Shown here: piece after piece, positions 6,857 through 8,915 of the stretch
Layout of the letters: the number at the start of each line of letters is the position of its first letter
Numbering within the stretch: the first letter of the stretch is position 1
DNA from: Bacillota bacterium
GTDB lineage: Bacteria > Bacillota > Clostridia > Lachnospirales > Lachnospiraceae
Assembly: GCA_023415475.1 (NCBI GenBank)
Contig: JAEZKL010000141.1
Location: 1 to 8,915, forward strand
DNA length: 8,915 nucleotides
Direction of reading: 5' to 3'
Program-made: the position numbers and the translations under genes
The notes under the pieces: model-generated
The model's database searches: none
Told to the model about the DNA's origin: nothing
Seen by the model: only the letters and a program-made list of their open reading frames with translations

Positions 6857-6885
6857 ATTATAACTGCTTTCGAAGTGGTTGTCAA
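6857..6885 (-). promoter_or_regulatory. Perfect-consensus promoter of the tRNA-Met gene
   Basis: Minus strand TTGACA (6885-6880), 17 bp, then TATAAT (6862-6857). Both hexamers and the spacing are ideal for sigma-A. The -35 begins directly after the divIC stop codon (6886-6888). The expected start near 6850 leaves a leader of about 8 nt before the mature tRNA. A promoter this strong fits a stable RNA gene. Confidence 0.9.
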
Positions 6886-7176
6886 CTATTTATTCTTCTG
6901 CTTGAAAATAATCTCATCCTCATAAACAAGGCCCAATTTGTCCCTAGCCATATCCTCAATGTACTTTTTCGTTTTAGTATATGCCTTATATTCAGCGATT
7001 TCTTCTTTCCGTTCCAGCTCTTCCTGTGTCCTGTCCTCAAGACGGCTAACCGTAATCTCTTTTTCTTTCAGTTCCTGTCCGAGGCCTATTCTCCGGTAGG
7101 ATACGATGGCACATAAAATCAGCACTACAAATGCGATTACACCAATGCCTGTCCTCTTTTTATAGCTTCTTCTCAT
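6886..7176 (-). CDS. divIC: Septum formation initiator DivIC (FtsB family)
   Basis: Small bitopic division protein that in Firmicutes acts with FtsL and DivIB at the septum. From ATG 7176 it has 96 aa: a basic cytoplasmic tail (MRRSYKKR), one membrane helix at about 10-27, a charged coiled-coil-like stretch at about 34-66, and the family-typical C-terminal motif RDKLGLVYEDEIIF (78-91). An in-frame ATG lies three codons upstream at 7185, but it directly abuts GGGAG. From the chosen ATG the same GGGAG is 9 nt away. The gene follows yabQ by 28 bp and probably has its own promoter inside yabQ. Sequence conservation in this family is low, so the name rests on architecture, the C-terminal motif and position. 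Confidence 0.92.
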   Translation of the reverse strand: MRRSYKKRTGIGVIAFVVLILCAIVSYRRIGLGQELKEKEITVSRLEDRTQEELERKEEIAEYKAYTKTKKYIEDMARDKLGLVYEDEIIFKQKNK

Positions 7177-7204
7177 GAATAACATCTCCCAAAGTTCAAC
7201 AGAG

Positions 7205-7666
7205 CTATTGTTTCTTTGTTTTCAATGCTATTTTATCTGATTTCCTAATTTTTTTCAATCGGAATAATAAATTATTTGTTCTCTTCTTTCCCAACGTCCA
7301 TAGAAACCTGATAAATCGTATAATCTGTTTGATGGCTGCCTTAATCGGTGAAAATAAAGTCTGTATCAGCATGGTAATACTCTTAACCAGCCATTCACTG
7401 ATACTAAAATGATAGAGTATAATTCCAAGCAGCATCCCAATGATGGAAAAGCCTCGGATAACACCGTTATTTTCATAAAAAATCATAGAAAAAATAAACA
7501 GACTAGCCAACAACCAGAAGATAAGGTCTTCTATCGCAACAAGAAACGCTCCTTGCTTTATCAGCCTGCGAAAAATTCTTAATATATCATATGCTAACAA
7601 TAAGATACCACCCCAGAGGATGGACAGGAGAAAAAATTGGAGTTCAACCGTTATTGCTGGATTCAT
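7205..7666 (-). CDS. yabQ: Spore cortex biosynthesis protein YabQ
   Basis: Integral membrane protein needed for spore cortex formation in Bacillus; its biochemical role is not established. It has 153 aa with hydrophobic helices at about 8-27, 45-63 and 72-90, a further amphipathic helix about 94-112, and a very basic C-terminal tail (about 117-153, rich in Lys and Arg). The family-like segments AYDILRIFRR (25-34) and EDLIFW (46-51) are visible. The ATG is 5 nt from AGGAGG, which overlaps the TAG stop of yabP, so only 9 bp separate the genes and translation is probably coupled. The last 25 codons are AT-rich and hold a candidate promoter for divIC. The call rests on topology, motifs and the yabP-yabQ-divIC order. 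Confidence 0.92.
   Translation of the reverse strand: MNPAITVELQFFLLSILWGGILLLAYDILRIFRRLIKQGAFLVAIEDLIFWLLASLFIFSMIFYENNGVIRGFSIIGMLLGIILYHFSISEWLVKSITMLIQTLFSPIKAAIKQIIRFIRFLWTLGKKRTNNLLFRLKKIRKSDKIALKTKKQ
7230..7258 (-). promoter_or_regulatory. Candidate sigma-A promoter for divIC inside yabQ
   Basis: Minus strand TTGAAA (7258-7253), 17 bp, then TAAAAT (7235-7230), both 5 of 6 to consensus with ideal spacing. The predicted start near 7223 leaves about 46 nt before the divIC ATG. The region is an A-rich lysine-coding tail, so a chance match is a real possibility. The position makes biological sense, because divIC is needed in vegetative cells while yabPQ are sporulation genes. Confidence 0.5.
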
Positions 7667-7675
7667 ACAGGCCTC

Positions 7676-7963
7676 CTATTTAAAAAGCCTGCCAAACAAG
7701 GACTCCGTGGATTTCCCTCCGTTTGCAGAATCAGAATAGGTTAAGCTGTCGATTCTTCCGTCTATATCAACCTCACCCTTCTCCAGTGTCAGCCGATTCA
7801 CATGCAACTCATTGCCCCGTATCATCAGTATACCCTGCTCTGTCTGAAGCAATACTTCACCGGCATCAAAGGATAATACATCATTTACACCTGTGATCAT
7901 GATATTTTTCCTTGCAATGATATTTAACTTGTGACCTTTCAGAATTGGTTGTTTCTCTTCCAT
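7676..7963 (-). CDS. yabP: Sporulation protein YabP
   Basis: Small soluble protein of the YabP/YqfC family. In Bacillus it is made in the mother cell during sporulation, and YabP-like proteins are linked to coat and cortex assembly; the mechanism is unknown. It has 95 aa with no signal peptide or membrane helix and a pattern of short beta strands: LNIIARKNIMITGV (13-26), DVLSFDAGEVLLQT (28-41), GILMIRG (44-50), LHVNRLTLEKGEVDIDGRI (53-71). The hydrophilic C-terminus is GRLFK. The ATG is 7 nt from GAGGAGG. It is followed closely by yabQ, and a sigma-E-like promoter lies about 60-100 nt upstream. The identity is well supported by size, strand pattern and the yabP-yabQ pair. Confidence 0.93.
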   Translation of the reverse strand: MEEKQPILKGHKLNIIARKNIMITGVNDVLSFDAGEVLLQTEQGILMIRGNELHVNRLTLEKGEVDIDGRIDSLTYSDSANGGKSTESLFGRLFK

Positions 7964-8032
7964 AAAAAAAGCCTCCTCACATTTTATACCATAAGAATCC
8001 CTGTCTAAAGTAGAACAAGATATATCTTTTTA

Positions 8033-8062
8033 AGTATATGAGCAGACTTTCTGATTCATGAC
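8033..8062 (-). promoter_or_regulatory. Candidate sigma-E promoter for yabP-yabQ
   Basis: Minus strand GTCATGAA (8062-8055), 14 bp, then CATATACT (8040-8033). The -10 matches the sigma-E consensus CATACAMT at 7 of 8 positions. The -35 matches the GTCAT part of GTCATATT, with spacing usual for sigma-E. The start would fall near 8026, about 60 nt before yabP. In B. subtilis yabPQ are sigma-E controlled, which agrees. Confidence 0.5.
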
Positions 8063-8097
8063 GATACAAACTAAGAGCCGAATAGGAATTTCCAAGC

Positions 8098-8337
8098 CTA
8101 AAGATATTTGTAAAGCTCCTTTGCGTCATCCTTCCTTGTCGTTTCCTGTACATCGAGTACTTCTACCTTCACTGCTTTTGCTCCAAAACCAATTTCAATG
8201 ATATCTCCAACCTTCACTGTCGCTGAAGCCTTTGCCGGTTTGTCATTAATCGTTACTCTGCCGGCATCGCAAGCATCGTTTGCCACGGTACGACGTTTGA
8301 TCAGTCTGGAAACCTTTAAAAATTTATCAAGTCTCAT
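8098..8337 (-). CDS. rqcP: RNA-binding S4 protein RqcP (YabO)
   Basis: Small S4-domain protein, homologous to B. subtilis RqcP/YabO and related to Hsp15. It binds stalled 50S subunits carrying peptidyl-tRNA and works with RqcH in adding C-terminal alanine tails during ribosome-associated quality control. It has 79 aa and is almost entirely one S4 fold: MRLDKFLKVSRLIKRR (1-16), then AGRVTIND (25-32) and the KVGDIIEI strand (42-49), with a short basic-acidic tail. Arg2 and Arg16, which I recall as important for B. subtilis RqcP, are both present. I chose ATG 8337 because AGAGG lies 7 nt upstream. The in-frame ATG at 8352 has no ribosome binding site and would place that sequence inside the gene. 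The next gene, yabP, is 134 bp away. Confidence 0.94.
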   Translation of the reverse strand: MRLDKFLKVSRLIKRRTVANDACDAGRVTINDKPAKASATVKVGDIIEIGFGAKAVKVEVLDVQETTRKDDAKELYKYL

Positions 8338-8371
8338 GTTATTACCTCTCATATCTAATACTGGAACATAA

Positions 8372-8387
8372 TGTCAGTATTCTGACA
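8372..8387. repeat. Operator-like inverted repeat upstream of rqcP
   Basis: TGTCAG, 4 bp, CTGACA: perfect 6-bp arms about 35 bp before the rqcP ATG. The size and spacing suggest a dimeric repressor site or a small hairpin in the leader. I see no confident promoter next to it and cannot name a regulator. Confidence 0.45.
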
Positions 8388-8401
8388 CTTTCTAACCTTG
8401 C

Positions 8402-8535
8402 AGGATGTAAACAAACCGTGTCTGTTCACATTGCTTACATTTGCTTATGCGTAAACAAGTGAATTGGTAAACCAATTCACTTGTCATTAACCGGAAGAAG
8501 CACGCTTCACTTTGCCTACGCGCAAACAAGATGAA
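8402..8535. repeat. Cluster of degenerate repeats between hup and rqcP
   Basis: Three related units occur on the plus strand, each with a TTGC element, 5-6 bp and GYAAACAA: GTAAACAA at 8407-8414, 8451-8458 and, as GCAAACAA, 8522-8529. Units 2 (from 8440) and 3 (from 8511) match over about 27 bp, TTTGCYTAYGCGYAAACAAG(A)TGAATT. Within each, TTTGC can pair with GYAAA. The spacing is uneven (44 and 71 bp). No open frame or transposase is present. They look like a decayed short repeat element or a set of small hairpins. Confidence 0.55.
8455..8484. repeat. 30-bp near-perfect palindrome (14-bp arms)
   Basis: ACAAGTGAATTGGT, AA, ACCAATTCACTTGT: 14-bp perfect arms with a 2-bp centre. The first arm overlaps repeat unit 2 of the surrounding cluster. 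As RNA on the minus strand it would form a stable hairpin followed by TTTACGC, too few U to be a good terminator. Confidence 0.75.
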
Positions 8536-8540
8536 TTAAA

Positions 8541-8597
8541 AAAAGGCTGTTTTAAAAACCCTACTCCCTAGAGACTCGGAATTTAAAACAGCCTTTT
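8541..8597 (-). terminator. Intrinsic terminator of hup
   Basis: Minus strand AAAAGGCTGTTTTAAA and TTTAAAACAGCCTTTT form a perfect 16-bp stem around a 25-nt loop, and the 3' arm runs into TTTTTTT. It starts 13 nt after the hup stop codon. The plus strand carries only a short T-run after the stem, so termination is mainly for hup. It isolates hup from rqcP. Confidence 0.92.
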
Positions 8598-8610
8598 CGC
8601 TTTCAATCTA

Positions 8611-8886
8611 CTATGCGTTGATAACGTCCTTCAAAGCCTTACCTGCCTTAAACTTCGGTGCTTTAGAAGCAGCAATCTTAATAGTTTCCTTTGTTAAAGG
8701 ATTTCTTCCAGTTCTTGCCGGTCTTTCAGATACCTCAAAAGTACCGAAACCAACCAACTGTACTTTCTCACCTTTGGTTAATTCCTCAGTAACTACATCG
8801 ATGAAAGCCTTTAAAGCCTTCTCTGAATCCTTCTTTGAAAAATCTGTTTTTTCTGCAATCGCTGCAACTAATTCTGCTTTGTTCAT
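8611..8886 (-). CDS. hup: DNA-binding protein HU
   Basis: Histone-like nucleoid protein that binds and bends DNA without strong sequence preference, as a dimer. The 91-aa length is standard. It has the N-terminal helical dimerisation part (MNKAELVAAIAEKT, 1-14), the turn into GFGTFEVSERPARTGRNP (46-63) that forms the DNA-contacting arm with the intercalating proline at 63, and the C-terminal PKFKAGKALKD (77-87). The start ATG is 9 nt from GGAGG. The gene is complete and ends in a strong terminator; its promoter lies beyond the right edge. HU and IHF-like proteins are similar, but the RTGRNP arm and a lone gene in a Firmicute point to HU. Confidence 0.97.
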   Translation of the reverse strand: MNKAELVAAIAEKTDFSKKDSEKALKAFIDVVTEELTKGEKVQLVGFGTFEVSERPARTGRNPLTKETIKIAASKAPKFKAGKALKDVINA

Positions 8887-8915
8887 GGATTTGCTCCTCC
8901 TCTAAAGTGATAATA

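Noticed and set aside
1..8915. A novel defence, mobile or biosynthetic system
   Set aside because: Every protein gene is an intact member of a known conserved family in its usual order. There is no transposase, integrase, phage gene, CRISPR repeat or toxin-antitoxin pair.

Overview
All nine protein genes and the one tRNA gene lie on the minus strand, so transcription runs from high to low coordinates. The gene content and order (hup, rqcP/yabO, yabP, yabQ, divIC, tRNA-Met, spoIIE, tilS, hpt, ftsH) match the conserved chromosomal division, sporulation and housekeeping cluster of endospore-forming Firmicutes. The moderate-to-low G+C, hup placed directly before rqcP, and the protein sequences suggest a clostridial anaerobe, most likely Lachnospiraceae-like. 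The taxon is an inference from gene order and protein character, not from a search.

Layout, in the direction of transcription. (1) hup (HU, 8886-8611) ends at a strong intrinsic terminator. (2) A 257-bp gene-free stretch follows, rich in inverted and direct repeats. (3) rqcP (8337-8098) encodes a small S4-domain ribosome quality-control protein. (4) A likely sigma-E promoter precedes the sporulation pair yabP-yabQ (7963-7205). (5) divIC (7176-6886) has a probable vegetative promoter of its own inside the end of yabQ. (6) An isolated elongator tRNA-Met gene (6841-6768) has a perfect-consensus promoter and its own terminator. (7) spoIIE (6494-4215) lies behind a promoter with consensus -35 and -10 hexamers 21 bp apart and two Spo0A-box-like sequences, the arrangement known for Spo0A-activated sigma-A promoters. 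(8) tilS-hpt (4116-2157) form an overlapping pair behind a candidate sigma-A promoter whose -35 lies in a palindrome. (9) ftsH (2002-155) starts at GTG after a leader with two hairpins. (10) Positions 1-154 hold no gene, only a possible outgoing promoter.

Functionally the window mixes vegetative essentials (HU, DivIC, TilS, Hpt, FtsH, tRNA-Met, RqcP) with sporulation genes (YabP and YabQ for cortex/coat, SpoIIE for sigma-F activation and polar septation). The promoters read here offer a way for these interleaved genes to be expressed on different programmes: Spo0A~P for spoIIE, sigma-E for yabPQ, sigma-A for divIC, the tRNA and tilS-hpt.

I found no mobile element with a transposase, no CRISPR array, no phage genes and no evidence of a new multi-gene system. 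The proteins all belong to well-known families and look intact. What deserves a second look is mainly non-coding: the repeat cluster between hup and rqcP, the promoter architectures, and a tight cysteine cluster in SpoIIE.
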